From the NCBI GenBank assembly GCA_003225175.1, contig QIBA01000057.1, forward strand, positions 62,001 to 126,000: a DNA stretch of 64,000 bases. The letters run 5' to 3'. The DNA is from Acidobacteriota bacterium (GTDB lineage Bacteria; Acidobacteriota; Terriglobia; Terriglobales; Acidobacteriaceae). The translations under genes and the position numbers were made by a program. Positions 53,127 to 63,133 of this stretch are shown here, piece by piece. The notes beneath the pieces were generated by a model. The model saw only the letters and a list, made by a program, of their open reading frames with translations, did not search any database and was not told the origin of the DNA. Numbering within the stretch: the first letter of the stretch is position 1; every line of letters starts with the position of its first letter.

Positions 53127-54050
53127 ATGAGCGCAATCATTACACCTGACACTCTTACGCAGCCGGCCGTTTCGCAGGTTTACACCGCGAAGCGAGGCAA
53201 GATCAACTGGTACACCGCCTTCGTGATGGCGGTTTTTCATATTGGTGCAGTTGCAGCGCTGTTCATGTTCAGCTGGAAGGCGCTGCTGGTTACGGCCATT
53301 CTTTGGTATTTCTCTCTGAGCTTCGGGATCGGTATGGGGTATCACCGGCTCCTGACGCATCGTGGATATAAGGTTCCAAAATGGGTTGAGTATTTCCTTA
53401 CCACTTGTGCCACTCTCGCCCTTGAGGGCGGACCGATCTTCTGGGTAGGCACCCACCGCATACATCATCAGACGAGCGACCGCGAAGGCGATCCTCACAG
53501 TCCACGCGATGGCGGCTGGTGGGCGCATATGGGATGGATCATCAGCGGTGAAGTGCTGCACCATGGCAATCCCGAACTTGAACGATATACTCCCGATCTT
53601 CGCCGCGATAAGTATCACGCCTGGCTGTCGAAGTGGCACTGGGTTCCGCTCACGACGCTTGGGCTGATTCTGCTCGCTGTCGGCGGATGGACTTATGTGA
53701 TGTGGGGCATCTTCTTCCGCGTGACCGTCGGATTGCATGCCACCTGGCTCGTGAACTCCGCAACGCACATGTGGGGCAACCGTCGATTCACCACCAAGGA
53801 TGACTCGACCAATAATTGGTGGGTGGCTATGGTGACCTTCGGTGAGGGATGGCATAACAACCATCATGCTCACCCGGTTTCGGCGCGGCATGGGCTCGCT
53901 TGGTACGAAGTTGATTTGAACTACTACGGCATCTGCATGCTCAAAGCGCTCGGCCTGGCAAAGGACATCAAAGTCGTCGATATGCCGAAGAAGCTCCGTG
54001 AGCAAGAAGAGAAGCTGGCAACTGCCAAGCCGGAGTTGGTTTCGGCTTAA
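53127..54050 (+). CDS. Fatty acid (acyl-CoA/acyl-lipid) desaturase
   Basis: This 307-residue di-iron membrane desaturase has three histidine boxes: HRLLTH, HRIHHQ and WHNNHHAHP. Four hydrophobic spans lie between them. The HxxxxH/HxxHH/HxxHH set is that of delta-9-type enzymes that introduce a double bond into saturated acyl chains. GGAG four to five bases before ATG 53127 supports this start over 53100. It is followed by a clear terminator and so is probably monocistronic. Confidence 0.93.
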   Translation: MSAIITPDTLTQPAVSQVYTAKRGKINWYTAFVMAVFHIGAVAALFMFSWKALLVTAILWYFSLSFGIGMGYHRLLTHRGYKVPKWVEYFLTTCATLALEGGPIFWVGTHRIHHQTSDREGDPHSPRDGGWWAHMGWIISGEVLHHGNPELERYTPDLRRDKYHAWLSKWHWVPLTTLGLILLAVGGWTYVMWGIFFRVTVGLHATWLVNSATHMWGNRRFTTKDDSTNNWWVAMVTFGEGWHNNHHAHPVSARHGLAWYEVDLNYYGICMLKALGLAKDIKVVDMPKKLREQEEKLATAKPELVSA

Positions 54051-54073
54051 GTTCTCCTCTCGGGTCTTTGTTC

Positions 54074-54109
54074 AGTTCCGGTCGTTACACGGCCGGAACT
54101 TTTCTTTTT
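54074..54109 (+). terminator. Rho-independent terminator of the desaturase gene
   Basis: A 10-bp stem (AGTTCCGGTC with GGCCGGAACT, one G-T pair) and a 7-base loop are followed by a T-rich tail, 24 bp after the stop codon. Confidence 0.9.
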
Positions 54110-54117
54110 GAACGTGT

Positions 54118-54249
54118 CAGGGTATCGGCCTTCAGTCGTTCCGTCCAAAGCTTTACTTTTGCGGCTTCAGCCGCCGGGCTTTTGCGAAGTGGCCCGAGCG
54201 TGTAAAGCCAGATAGCAACATCAATCGGACGACTGCAGCCGATGCCCTG
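54118..54249. repeat. REPIN-like inverted repeat (family B), copy 2
   Basis: The 132-bp element has ends beginning CAGGGTATCGGCC and, in inverted form, CAGGGCATCGGCTGCAG. It is more degenerate than copy 1 and lies between the desaturase terminator and the histidine kinase gene. Confidence 0.65.
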
Positions 54250-54327
54250 CCGTGAGGCTGGCTACAGTCTCGCGCCGCCTGTGTGGCTTACAACTCTGCG
54301 CTACACTCGAATGCAGGATACTAGCCG

Positions 54328-55227
54328 ATGCGCGTTACCAGCCGCCGCAAAGCGATCGCATTCTTTATCACGCTGAGTTCGTGTGTGCTCGCAGTTGCAG
54401 TGACGTTGAACGTCAGCTGGATCGTACTTCACTGGCGGCAACTGGGGACGCTGGTCCTGGGTGTCATATTTTTTGGCATTGTCATTGCTGGACTGGTACT
54501 CAACACTATATTCCTGATTCGGGAAGTACGACGCAACGAAAAACAGGACAGCTTTCTCCATGCCGTCACTCACGAGCTGAAAACCCCATTGACTTCGATC
54601 CGCCTCTACCTGCAAACGCTGCAGAGCCGCAAAGTGGACGAAGAGCAGCGGAACGAATTTTATCGCGTGATGCTGTCGGACTCCGATCGGTTGTTGAAGA
54701 CAGTCGAACAGGTATTGCACGCCGCCGAACTGGGACATAGTCGGGACAAGCTCGAAGACATTGTCGATATGGAAAAGCTCGTCCGCGAGTGTCTCGAGGA
54801 GGCTCGTACTCATCACCATCTTTCAGCTGAGTCCCTGCGCCTGCTAGTCGAGAACAGTCAGGGCACTCCGAAGGTAACCGCCAATCGCGAGGAGTTGCGC
54901 TCTGCAATCTCGAACATCCTCGAGAATGCGATTAAGTACTCTGGGGAAAACGTAGATATTGAAGTGCAACTTCGTGCGAGCGATGACAAGAATGTCTCAG
55001 TGCGAGTGCGCGACAATGGCATAGGCATTCCTCGCAGTGAACTCAAACAAGTGTTCAAACGCTTCTATCGCGTTGCCGACCGCGAAGTGGCTCGTGTGAA
55101 GGGAAGTGGGTTGGGGCTGTTCATCGTACGGAGCATCGCAAAAAAATACGGTGGTAATGCCTTTGCCGAAAGCGAAGGACCTGGGCGCGGCGCGACGATC
55201 ATCCTGCAACTGCCGCGGGTCGTATGA
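54328..55227 (+). CDS. Sensor histidine kinase, short form
   Basis: This 299-residue kinase has two close membrane spans (residues ~10-32 and ~40-63) and almost no periplasmic domain. The H-box VTHELKTPLTSI has phospho-acceptor His82, followed by N-box ILENAIKYSG, G1 RDNGIGIPRSE and G2 GSGLGLFIVRSI. There is no HAMP. The lack of a sensory domain suggests it senses the membrane itself or a partner protein. It is coupled to the response regulator by a 4-bp overlap. Confidence 0.9.
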   Translation: MRVTSRRKAIAFFITLSSCVLAVAVTLNVSWIVLHWRQLGTLVLGVIFFGIVIAGLVLNTIFLIREVRRNEKQDSFLHAVTHELKTPLTSIRLYLQTLQSRKVDEEQRNEFYRVMLSDSDRLLKTVEQVLHAAELGHSRDKLEDIVDMEKLVRECLEEARTHHHLSAESLRLLVENSQGTPKVTANREELRSAISNILENAIKYSGENVDIEVQLRASDDKNVSVRVRDNGIGIPRSELKQVFKRFYRVADREVARVKGSGLGLFIVRSIAKKYGGNAFAESEGPGRGATIILQLPRVV

Positions 55228-55961
55228 GCCGAGTTCTGATCGTAGAGGATGAAGAGCATCTCGCTCGTGGGCTCAAATTCAACCTTGAAGCTGAAGGTAT
55301 CGATGCAGAAGTCGTTGGCGATGGCGAGGCTGGCCTGCAGCGACTGTTGCATCCAGACAGTGGAATCGACGCGGTCATCCTCGATGTAATGCTGCCCGGC
55401 ATTTCGGGCTTCGAAGTTGTCTCTCAGCTTCGTAACGCGAAACAGTACGTCCCCGTATTAATGCTGACCGCGCGTGGCCGGCCTGAGGACGTTCTGGGCG
55501 GCTTCGAAGCTGGGGTGGATGACTATCTACCGAAGCCGTTTGAGTTGCCCATCCTCGTGGCTCGTCTTCGAGGCCTCCTTCGCCGAAAGCAATGGGCCAG
55601 CGCAGTCGATTCCAAGACATCGCAAGAGGCTGGCTCGAATTCGGAGGAACCGAACACATTTTCCTTTGATGGCAAGAGCATCGACTTCACAACGTTGGAG
55701 CTGCGGCTGGCGAAAGAGACAATTCAGCTCACGGTGATGGAGACCGAACTCCTTCGACATTTGATTCGCAATGAAGGAAAAGCAGTCTCGCGCAAATCCA
55801 TTCTTGAAGATGTGTGGTCATTGCGTGAGGACACCGATACGCGCGCGATCGACAATTTTATTGTGCGCTTGCGGCGCTACATCGAAACAGTCCCAGCCAA
55901 GCCAAAACATCTGCTGACGGTTCGAGGTGTCGGCTACAAGTTCGTCGCCAATCCCAAATGA
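55224..55961 (+). CDS. OmpR-family response regulator
   Basis: The 245-residue protein has a receiver domain with acidic pocket EDEE (residues 8-11), phospho-acceptor Asp54 in VILDVMLPGISGF and Lys in YLPKPFELPIL. A 30-residue linker and a winged-helix DNA-binding domain follow (FIVRLRRYIETVPAKPKHLL, VRGVGYKFV). It starts inside the kinase stop (ATGA), so the two make one two-component system. Targets are unknown. Confidence 0.92.
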   Translation: MSRVLIVEDEEHLARGLKFNLEAEGIDAEVVGDGEAGLQRLLHPDSGIDAVILDVMLPGISGFEVVSQLRNAKQYVPVLMLTARGRPEDVLGGFEAGVDDYLPKPFELPILVARLRGLLRRKQWASAVDSKTSQEAGSNSEEPNTFSFDGKSIDFTTLELRLAKETIQLTVMETELLRHLIRNEGKAVSRKSILEDVWSLREDTDTRAIDNFIVRLRRYIETVPAKPKHLLTVRGVGYKFVANPK

Positions 55962-56186
55962 GGCTCAGGTAATCTTACCGGTGGAATCTGCGAAAATTGA
56001 GCTCCCAATGGCGTCCCGCTTGGGCCAAATACGGCCGATGCTGCTTCCATTCGCTGGTTTTCTGGACGGAGACATTCCTACGTCTGGACTTCGGCAAGGC
56101 ACTCCTCTAACGAGAGCGAGATTGCTACAATCTTCGCTTCCTCCCCAAGCGTTGTAAGAAGCCGAATCGGTTCCCAGGAGGGTCCC

Positions 56187-58931
56187 TTGGCAAAGTCCAC
56201 CCGTGTGGACCAACGAGCTGCGAAATCAGAGACGGCCACGCTGGAGAATGAGCCAGTTCTCCAAGCCAAACGCGTAGCCACGAAGGAAGAGGAGCGACTC
56301 TACTCTCCCTTTAAGAGCTTCGTTCCTCCTTGGCGGCGCTGGGGACCATATGTCAGCGCGAGGTCCTGGGGCACTGTCCGCGAAGATTACAGCGCAGATG
56401 GCGATGCCTGGAATTACCTCAGCCACGACAAAGCTCGCAGTAAGGCCTACCGCTGGGGCGAAGATGCTATCGCCGGCATCTGTGATCGCTATCAAATCCT
56501 TTCCTTCGGACTGGCACTATGGAATGGCTGCGATCCGATCCTCAAAGAGCGCTACTTCGGCGTGACCTCTCAGGAAGGCAATCGCGGTGAAGATGTAAAG
56601 GAATATTACTTTTATCTCGACGGTACTCCGACCCACAGCTACATGAGGATGCTGTACAAGTATCCGCAGCGGGAATTCCCATATGCGGAACTGGTGAAGG
56701 AGAATCAACTGCGTGGAGGCGCCGGTCCGGAGTATGAGCTGATCGATACTGGGGTATTCGATGACGATCGGTATTTCGATATCTTCGTCGAATACGCCAA
56801 GGCCGATGCGGAAGATATCTGTATCAAGATTGAGGCGTTCAACCGCGGTCCCGAAGACGCTGAGCTTCACCTGATCCCCACGCTCTGGTTTCGCAATACC
56901 TGGGGATGGACGGATCCTCCCGGGCGCGAGCCTACGATCCTGCGCGGCATTGAAGACGACTGCTCAGTCCTCTGGGCCGACGATAGTGGTGGCGATCGTC
57001 TACACAACTTGATCTTCGAATATTCCGTTGGCAATCGCTTTCTCTATGGTCCAAAGGGCGCGCAGCTGCTTTTCACCAACAACGAAACGAATGCGGAGCG
57101 GGTGTACGGCCCAGGAAGTATCAGTCGCCGTCAATATCAAAAGGATGCTTTCCACCGATTCATCGTGAATGGCGAGGACTGCGTGAACCATGAAGAAATA
57201 GGCACAAAAGCCTGCATGGTTTATCGAGTTAAGGTGTCCGCGGGCAAATCGCACGTGCTCTATCTGCGGCTGACGCCAGATCACCGGAAGTCACCGCTCA
57301 AAGATGTCGAGAAAATTTTCGAGGCACGGCGTCGCGAAGCAGACCAGTTCTACGAGTCCATTCACCCGCAGCGCGCGGATGAAGAAGAAAAGATGATTCA
57401 ACGCCAGGCGTTCGCCGGCATGTTGTGGAGCAAACAGATTTATCTGTTTGATGTGAGCCTGTGGCTCGAGGGTGACAATCGAAAGTTTCCTCCACCCGAA
57501 TCGCGCAAGACAATCCGCAATCAACACTGGCGGCACTTGAATTCCATGCGCATCTTGTCTGTCCCGGATAAGTGGGAGTACCCATGGTTTGCAGCCTGGG
57601 ACTTGGCTTTTCAGTGCACGACGCTGGCACTGGTGGATCCGGAGTTTGCAAAGGAGAACCTCTGGGTAATGCTGTTCGAGCAGTTCCAGCACCCTAACGG
57701 GCAGATTCCAGCTTATGAGTGGGAGTTCTCCGATCTAAATCCGCCGGTGCACGCCTGGGCCGTTTGGCGCGTCTACAACCGCGACCTCGAGCGCCATGGC
57801 GTTGGCGACAAGAAGTTTTTGGAGAAGTGCTTCCACAAGCTGCTCATCAACTTTGCCTGGTGGGTGAACAAAGTGGATAGCCAAGGCAACAACGTTTTCG
57901 AAGGCGGTTTTCTTGGTCTGGACAACATCGCTGTGATTGATCGCAGTGAGCGTCTGCCGGGCGGCGCGGTCCTCGAACAATCCGACGCAACCGGCTGGAT
58001 GGGATTCTTCTGCCTCTATCTCATGCGCATCGCGTTGGAGCTTGCTCAGGAGAACAAGGTTTACGAGAGCCTCGCCATCAAGTTTTTCGAGCACTTCATC
58101 TACATCGGTTCGGCGATGAAGCACATGGGTGGTCGTCGCTACACGTTGTGGGATCAGCAGGAGGGCTTCTTTTATGACGTCCTGCGTCTTCCCAACGGCG
58201 AGTTCCACAAATTCCGGGTGCGTTCGTTGGTTGGGCTAATCCCCATGTACGCCACCGAAGTCGTGAATTCGCGGGAACTCGACCGCCACCAGGAATTTCT
58301 CGCGAGTGTGAAGTGGTTCCTGAGTGAGCGTCCAGATCTTGCGGTTGGCTGTTACACAGATGCACGTGAAAATACCGAGCTGCACGTGCTTTCGATTCTG
58401 GAGGAGCATCAGCTCAAAGCGATTCTGGACCGTTTGTGGGACGAGAATGAATTTTTGTCTGATTATGGAATTCGTAGTTTGTCAAAGTTTCATGAAAAGC
58501 ATCCGTTCCGCTTTGGGAATAAAGAAGTTCGCTATGAGCCGGCAGAAGCCGACGCGAAGATTAAAGGGGGTAACTCCAACTGGCGCGGTCCCATCTGGTT
58601 CCCGACTTCTTATCTCCTGATCCGGTCGCTCAAGAAATTCGGCGATGCGATGGGCCAAAACTGGGGGATCTACCGTGGCGAGAAGTTAATCACGCCGTCG
58701 GACATGGCTGCAGAGATCGTCAATCGAATGATCAACCTGTTCAAACGTGATGCGAAAGGTCGGCGCCCGATTAACGGAAACATCCGCAAATTCCAGGAAG
58801 ATCCCCACTGGCGCGACTACTTGCTGTTTTATGAGTACTTCCACGGAGACACGGGCGCAGGACTCGGCGCAAGTCATCAGACCGGGTGGACGGGGCTCGT
58901 GGCGAACCTGATCCACGAATGGCGCAGGTAG
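56187..58931 (+). CDS. GH63-like glucosidase (mannosyl-oligosaccharide glucosidase family)
   Basis: This 914-residue protein has no signal peptide. An N-terminal beta-rich region is followed by an (alpha/alpha)6 catalytic domain with [40 protein letters not shown] and the C-terminal [20 protein letters not shown], hallmarks of the GH63 group. It would hydrolyse alpha-glucosidic links, probably in the cytoplasm. TTG start with AGGAGG five bases upstream is convincing. Related GH15-type or trehalose-acting enzymes are possible alternatives. Confidence 0.85.
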   Translation: MAKSTRVDQRAAKSETATLENEPVLQAKRVATKEEERLYSPFKSFVPPWRRWGPYVSARSWGTVREDYSADGDAWNYLSHDKARSKAYRWGEDAIAGICDRYQILSFGLALWNGCDPILKERYFGVTSQEGNRGEDVKEYYFYLDGTPTHSYMRMLYKYPQREFPYAELVKENQLRGGAGPEYELIDTGVFDDDRYFDIFVEYAKADAEDICIKIEAFNRGPEDAELHLIPTLWFRNTWGWTDPPGREPTILRGIEDDCSVLWADDSGGDRLHNLIFEYSVGNRFLYGPKGAQLLFTNNETNAERVYGPGSISRRQYQKDAFHRFIVNGEDCVNHEEIGTKACMVYRVKVSAGKSHVLYLRLTPDHRKSPLKDVEKIFEARRREADQFYESIHPQRADEEEKMIQRQAFAGMLWSKQIYLFDVSLWLEGDNRKFPPPESRKTIRNQHWRHLNSMRILSVPDKWEYPWFAAWDLAFQCTTLALVDPEFAKENLWVMLFEQFQHPNGQIPAYEWEFSDLNPPVHAWAVWRVYNRDLERHGVGDKKFLEKCFHKLLINFAWWVNKVDSQGNNVFEGGFLGLDNIAVIDRSERLPGGAVLEQSDATGWMGFFCLYLMRIALELAQENKVYESLAIKFFEHFIYIGSAMKHMGGRRYTLWDQQEGFFYDVLRLPNGEFHKFRVRSLVGLIPMYATEVVNSRELDRHQEFLASVKWFLSERPDLAVGCYTDARENTELHVLSILEEHQLKAILDRLWDENEFLSDYGIRSLSKFHEKHPFRFGNKEVRYEPAEADAKIKGGNSNWRGPIWFPTSYLLIRSLKKFGDAMGQNWGIYRGEKLITPSDMAAEIVNRMINLFKRDAKGRRPINGNIRKFQEDPHWRDYLLFYEYFHGDTGAGLGASHQTGWTGLVANLIHEWRR

Positions 58932-58963
58932 GCTGTCGCAAAGCCATCGCTACCGAAAACACG

Positions 58964-59182
58964 TTAGGACGATCGGCCTCGGGCTGCGATCATCAATCCT
59001 ATGCCCGCCAGGACAATCACGCCGCTGATCGCAGGAGAAATCTTCTCCTGAGTGCGTGTTTCAATCCCAAGCGATACTTCGCCTGCCTTTACTCCGTGCT
59101 TCTCAGTGTGGGGAATAGGAACAAACAGCAACACTACTCCGGCAATCACTGCCACCAGCCCCAGCCAGAACAAAGCCTTCAT
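58964..59182 (-). CDS. Small two-span membrane protein, unknown
   Basis: This 72-residue protein has start ATG 59182 with GAGGAG upstream. Two membrane spans (ALFWLGLVAVIAGVVLLFV and ISGVIVLAGIGLMIAA) flank a hydrophilic loop with KAGEVSLGIETRTQEK. Similar two-span 'DUF3185-like' proteins are common in soil bacteria, but I cannot assign a family. A longer upstream frame overlaps the repeat and is not used. Confidence 0.65.
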   Translation of the reverse strand: MKALFWLGLVAVIAGVVLLFVPIPHTEKHGVKAGEVSLGIETRTQEKISPAISGVIVLAGIGLMIAARGRSS

Positions 59183-59286
59183 CGTATAGTCTCCTCGGTG
59201 CTCACGATGCGACCATCCGAAAAGTCGAACAGGCATACTCCAACAGGTCGCGATAGCGAACTGGTCTCGTAATATAGCAGCACAGG

Positions 59287-59453
59287 TTGAGGGAGAGGCA
59301 TCGGCTTCAGCCGCTGAGGTATTCTCCTTCGGCGGTGCAAGCACAAACTGCATTCAACGATTCCGGAATTATGAAAAGCCTTCCCAGCGGCTAAAGCCAG
59401 AAACAAAGTAGCACTCCTCGAACGGCGCGGCTGAAGCCAATGCCCCTCCCTAA
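59287..59453. repeat. REPIN-like inverted repeat (family B), copy 3
   Basis: This 167-bp element has outer arms beginning TTGAGGGAGAGGCATCGGCT and the inverted counterpart ending GCCAATGCCCCTCCCTAA. Inner segments carry the same CAGCGG-CTAAAGCC theme. It lies between the two-span protein and the GH28-like gene. Confidence 0.75.
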
Positions 59454-59493
59454 TACCTAAGCCATTTCACAAGATAGAAGGGAGGATAGCCTA

Positions 59494-59568
59494 ATGGCCG
59501 AAAATGTTATTCGGACGAATAAGGATGACGATGACCGATTCGAAGGAATTTTCCCTCTTCCGACGTAG
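59494..59568 (+). CDS. Possible 24-codon upstream ORF overlapping the GH28-like start
   Basis: An ATG at 59494 lies 8 nt after a strong AGGGAGG (59479-59485). It opens a 24-residue reading frame (MAENVIRTNKDDDDRFEGIF and four more residues) that overlaps the start of the GH28-like gene in another frame. Its own product looks unremarkable. It could be a leader peptide that couples translation, or simply chance. The ribosome-binding site fits this ATG better than the ATGs of the main gene. Confidence 0.3.
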   Translation: MAENVIRTNKDDDDRFEGIFPLPT

Positions 59569-61252
59569 ATGGCTAGGCCTGGCTGCTACAGTCTCCGCAG
59601 CTTCAGGTTTGATGGGTATCACGAGCTTGATTGCTCAAACCGGAGCGAGTTCCAGTGGCACTGGTCACGATCGCGGTACGCGCACCTACAACATTCGCGA
59701 TTTCGGTGCGAAAGGCGATGGGGTCACGCTCGATACAGCGGCGGTTCAGGCGGCCCTCGATGCGTGCACCAATGACCAGGGTGGAATGGTGCTTGTGCCC
59801 GCAGGCACCTTCGTGATTGGCACGATTCAGATGAAGAGTAACGTGACTCTGCACATCGCCGCTCAAGGGAAACTGCTAGGGAGCGCCGATGGGAAGCAAT
59901 ATCGTGCAGCCGACGCCATCCCGCTCAGTGGGGACTCGACTCTTAACGATGGCAACGTCGGACTCATCTTTGCAGTTAAGGCCGAGAACTTCACCATTGA
60001 GGGACCGGGCATCATTGACGGCCAAGGTTTGCAGTTTCACAGCCCCACTCGCGGAGTGCCGCCACCATCGGGTCGTGGAGGAAACAATCGTCCCTACCAC
60101 TTGCTTTTTCATCAATGCAAGAACATCTCGGTGCGTGATATCACGCTACTCGAGAGCGCCTATCATTCGATCCGCATCATTCAATCGAGCTATGTGAAGC
60201 TGACTGGTATTCACATTCACAATCGCGTTAACAGCAACAATGACGGCTTCCATTTCATCAGCGCGCAACATGTTCACATCAGCAACTGCACGATCGAATG
60301 TCAGGATGATGCCTGTGCCCTATTCGGCAGCTGCAAGTATGTCACTGTCACGAATTGCTCGTTCACAACGCGCTGGTCGGTGTTCCGGTTTGGAGGGGGT
60401 GAGGCCGAGAACATCGCGGTATCGAATTGCCTGATTTACGAAACATATGGCTGTCCGATCAAGATGCATTGCGGGTCAGGCGCACGGTTCGAGAATATTT
60501 CGTTTTCCAATTTGATAATGAAGGATGTCACTGGACCGATCGCGATCAATGTTGGCCAGCAACCGAGGCGTTCACCACAGGAAGGTGTGTCTGCCCCAAT
60601 TCAGCCAGCGACACCGCAGGACTCCAGATCACCCGGTGTCGTTCGCAATATTTCGTTCAGCAACATTCATGCGACGGTCGTCGTTCCGGTACAACTCGCG
60701 GATGTGCCGTTTACAAGCGCCTATCGTCCCGCTGAGGTGAAGTCATGCCTCTCGTTGAACTGCGTCGAAGGTACCTTGGAGAAGATCACCTTTGACAACG
60801 TGCACCTGACCTTTCCCGGCGGCGGCACTGCTGAGGAAGCCGCAGTACGCGATGTCCCCAGAGTTGCGGGCGAGTATTTCGAAACCGGGATTTTGCCTTC
60901 CTACGCGCTTTTCGTACGCAATGTGCAGAAACTGACACTCAGTAATGTTCGCTTTGAAGTTGCCGCCGCTGAGGCTCGACCAGCTCTTGTTTTCGACCAT
61001 GTCAGCGACGCAGCCGTGAATGGCTTCAGCGTGCAAGGAACTATGGAATCTGAATCGACGCTTCGGCTTATCGAGTCGCGGGAAGTACTTCTGACAGCCA
61101 CGCGCTTATTGACTAGGGCACCAGTCTTCCTGCAAGTCGAAGGTGCGGATAGCGCGGCGATAACTGTTGATGGCGGTGATCTATCGAAGGCGTCATCGGC
61201 TATGGCGTTCAAAGCTGGCGCTTCGCAGAAAGCGGTGAACCTGAGGGTCTAA
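59525..61252 (+). CDS. GH28-like right-handed beta-helix protein with Tat signal
   Basis: The 575-residue protein has a twin-arginine-type signal (FSLFRRRWLGLAAT) predicting folded export. The mature part begins YNIRDFGAKGDGVTLDTAAV, the classic GH28/pectate-lyase-superfamily entry, followed by repeated beta-helix coils (NITLLESAYHSIRII, CTIECQDDACALF). It would degrade a pectin-like polysaccharide at the cell surface or in the periplasm. Catalytic Asp residues of GH28 were not individually confirmed. Start could also be ATG 59504. Confidence 0.8.
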   Translation: MTMTDSKEFSLFRRRWLGLAATVSAASGLMGITSLIAQTGASSSGTGHDRGTRTYNIRDFGAKGDGVTLDTAAVQAALDACTNDQGGMVLVPAGTFVIGTIQMKSNVTLHIAAQGKLLGSADGKQYRAADAIPLSGDSTLNDGNVGLIFAVKAENFTIEGPGIIDGQGLQFHSPTRGVPPPSGRGGNNRPYHLLFHQCKNISVRDITLLESAYHSIRIIQSSYVKLTGIHIHNRVNSNNDGFHFISAQHVHISNCTIECQDDACALFGSCKYVTVTNCSFTTRWSVFRFGGGEAENIAVSNCLIYETYGCPIKMHCGSGARFENISFSNLIMKDVTGPIAINVGQQPRRSPQEGVSAPIQPATPQDSRSPGVVRNISFSNIHATVVVPVQLADVPFTSAYRPAEVKSCLSLNCVEGTLEKITFDNVHLTFPGGGTAEEAAVRDVPRVAGEYFETGILPSYALFVRNVQKLTLSNVRFEVAAAEARPALVFDHVSDAAVNGFSVQGTMESESTLRLIESREVLLTATRLLTRAPVFLQVEGADSAAITVDGGDLSKASSAMAFKAGASQKAVNLRV

Positions 61253-61261
61253 ACGCGCTGA

Positions 61262-61437
61262 TTACGTGGTTCCGGCCGCCCTCGGCCGGTACAAGGATTG
61301 TCGAGCCACAAGGCCAAGCACGTGAGCACTGTTATGCGAAACCCGAGCGATCCTTTTTCGCTCGAAGTACCAGAGTTGCAAAAGCTGATCGCCCCGAACA
61401 TCCTTGTACCGGCCGAGGGCGTCCGGAACGACGTAAG
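61262..61437. repeat. REPIN-like inverted repeat (family A), copy 2
   Basis: The 176-bp element has arms TTACGTGGTTCCGGCCGCCC and inverted TTACGTCGTTCCGGACGCCC, each continuing TCGGCCGGTACAAGGAT (37-bp arms). The arms match family A copy 1, but the ~100-bp interior differs. It sits between two convergent genes (GH28-like and GlcG-domain lipoprotein). Confidence 0.82.
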
Positions 61438-61445
61438 CACTGGAA

Positions 61446-63014
61446 TTACTGCGCGCCCGAGCTCTGCACGCCCAAAAGCGTTGGATTTCGCGGGAATTTG
61501 AAATACGGTAGGCGCACAGGACCGCCGGGAGCAGGCAGCTCGATCTGGTCAGCCCGCTTGCTGGGATCGGGTAAGAATGCTTGCCCAGCACCAGAAGTAT
61601 CGAAATCGTCCTGATCGACGCCGTCGCCGCTCACTCCAAATCCGCCCACCATCACGCCGTTCTTATAGAGCGGAGTGCTGCCGGGGAAGAAGACGATCCC
61701 ATTCTGGAACTGACTGGGCGGTTGATGCCCGTTCGTACACGGGTGCGCGATATCGTAAAGAAAGAGGTTGAAGAATGGTCCTGCCGGATTGGCGTCGATG
61801 CCCGGAGGAAAAAATGGTTGCCCTCCGAAGCTGATGGTTCGATTCGTAACGGCTGTTCCCGGAGGCACACCCGGCATCTCCTGGGGATCAACCGCAGGGC
61901 TGGAGAAATAGATCACGTTCCTTGCCTTAGCGACCGCCACGTCGGCAGAAAAGATCGTTGCGTCGGGCATGCGATACAGGGCAAGCAAGTCACCGTTAAG
62001 ATCGGCTATGGCAAAGATGAAGCGGGCGGGAGAGCCATCCGGCAGGCGAATCACGGCGCGCTCGTTGTTGGCTACTGTGATCGCGGTGTCAACGATGCTG
62101 CTTAAGTCCTGAAGCGTGAGGCCGTTCGCGCCAGTCTTTCTGGCGATTAAGTCGCCATCGGGCGCTGGACCGGGACTGTCCATTGGCCCAATCTGGAACG
62201 ACCCGTTAGCAGTACCTGCACTTGTGCCCGGCGGCGCCACTTGATTCTGAACAAATGGCAACGCGATACCTCCGATGATAACCACCCCAGGAGGCGCGGG
62301 ATTCGGTATGAAACCTGCTCCGACGATGCCGGAGAATGCTGCGTACTCGTCGGCGTCATTGCTGGCGCCGGCCACACCCACACCGCCCGCTAGCTTGCCA
62401 TTTTTGAAAATTGGTACTCCGCCGCCGAGAACTGCATTCGGATCGGAGTCGAAGAGATTGGCTTTGCCGGTCACGATTCCGGTTCCGTTCGTGCTGCCGT
62501 CAATCGAGCGCGCAGGCGGAAGGGTCTTGCCGGAAAGGTAGTTGGTGTTGAACGGACATCCGCGATTTGTGTTCTCGATGCCGTACAAATCGGCGTTCGG
62601 GACATTGGTAATGCCAGGTGGGAAGTGAATCCCACTGATGTACCTGACGGTCCGCGATGAGAGAGGCGCTTGATCGTTGGAGAAGAAAGATGCGGTGCGC
62701 GCCAGACCAACGGCTAATTCGCGCGTATCCGTAGCTAATCCAAAGTTGCCGATAGAAGTTGCCGGAGTGCCCGGCTTTACATATACAGCCAGAATGTTTC
62801 CTTGGCGATTGGTGACTGCAACGGCTACCGGAACATTCAACGAAGCGGCAGCCGCGGTCACAACCGCCGTTACATCTTGCGCGGTCAGTTGGTTGACATT
62901 GCTCTGCTGGCCCGGAGCTGGAGCAGGAGCCGGCTGTGGCTGGTCGCCGCCCCCGCAAGAAATGACCCACATCAAGACAGCGAGGCAGGCGCACTGAAGT
63001 ACACGCTTACTCAT
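61446..63014 (-). CDS. Lipoprotein with two GlcG/HbpS-type haem-binding-like domains
   Basis: The 522-residue protein starts at 63014 with a lipoprotein signal (lipobox VISC). A Pro/Ala/Gln linker follows, then two tandem GlcG/HbpS-like (DUF336) domains (LTAQDVTAVVTAAAASLNVP and LTLQDLSSIVDTAITVANNE), each with its VGGFGVSG- or VGVAGAS-type ending. Single-domain HbpS binds haem and GlcG is often linked to glycolate metabolism. The duplicated, surface-anchored form is less common. Binding partner unknown. An ATG nine codons upstream is less likely. Confidence 0.82.
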   Translation of the reverse strand: MSKRVLQCACLAVLMWVISCGGGDQPQPAPAPAPGQQSNVNQLTAQDVTAVVTAAAASLNVPVAVAVTNRQGNILAVYVKPGTPATSIGNFGLATDTRELAVGLARTASFFSNDQAPLSSRTVRYISGIHFPPGITNVPNADLYGIENTNRGCPFNTNYLSGKTLPPARSIDGSTNGTGIVTGKANLFDSDPNAVLGGGVPIFKNGKLAGGVGVAGASNDADEYAAFSGIVGAGFIPNPAPPGVVIIGGIALPFVQNQVAPPGTSAGTANGSFQIGPMDSPGPAPDGDLIARKTGANGLTLQDLSSIVDTAITVANNERAVIRLPDGSPARFIFAIADLNGDLLALYRMPDATIFSADVAVAKARNVIYFSSPAVDPQEMPGVPPGTAVTNRTISFGGQPFFPPGIDANPAGPFFNLFLYDIAHPCTNGHQPPSQFQNGIVFFPGSTPLYKNGVMVGGFGVSGDGVDQDDFDTSGAGQAFLPDPSKRADQIELPAPGGPVRLPYFKFPRNPTLLGVQSSGAQ

Positions 63015-63133
63015 TCTGATTAGGCCGGGGGAAAGGTGCACGGAAGTTTAGCGACTCGAAGGCAACTCCACAATAGCAATATCGATGACCAGATTTCATA
63101 GGTCCTTTAAAAAATCATTTACCATCGCTGGCT

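Noticed and set aside
53088-54005. 305-codon minus-strand frame opposite the desaturase
   Set aside because: The plus strand encodes all three histidine boxes; the antisense frame has no recognisable features.
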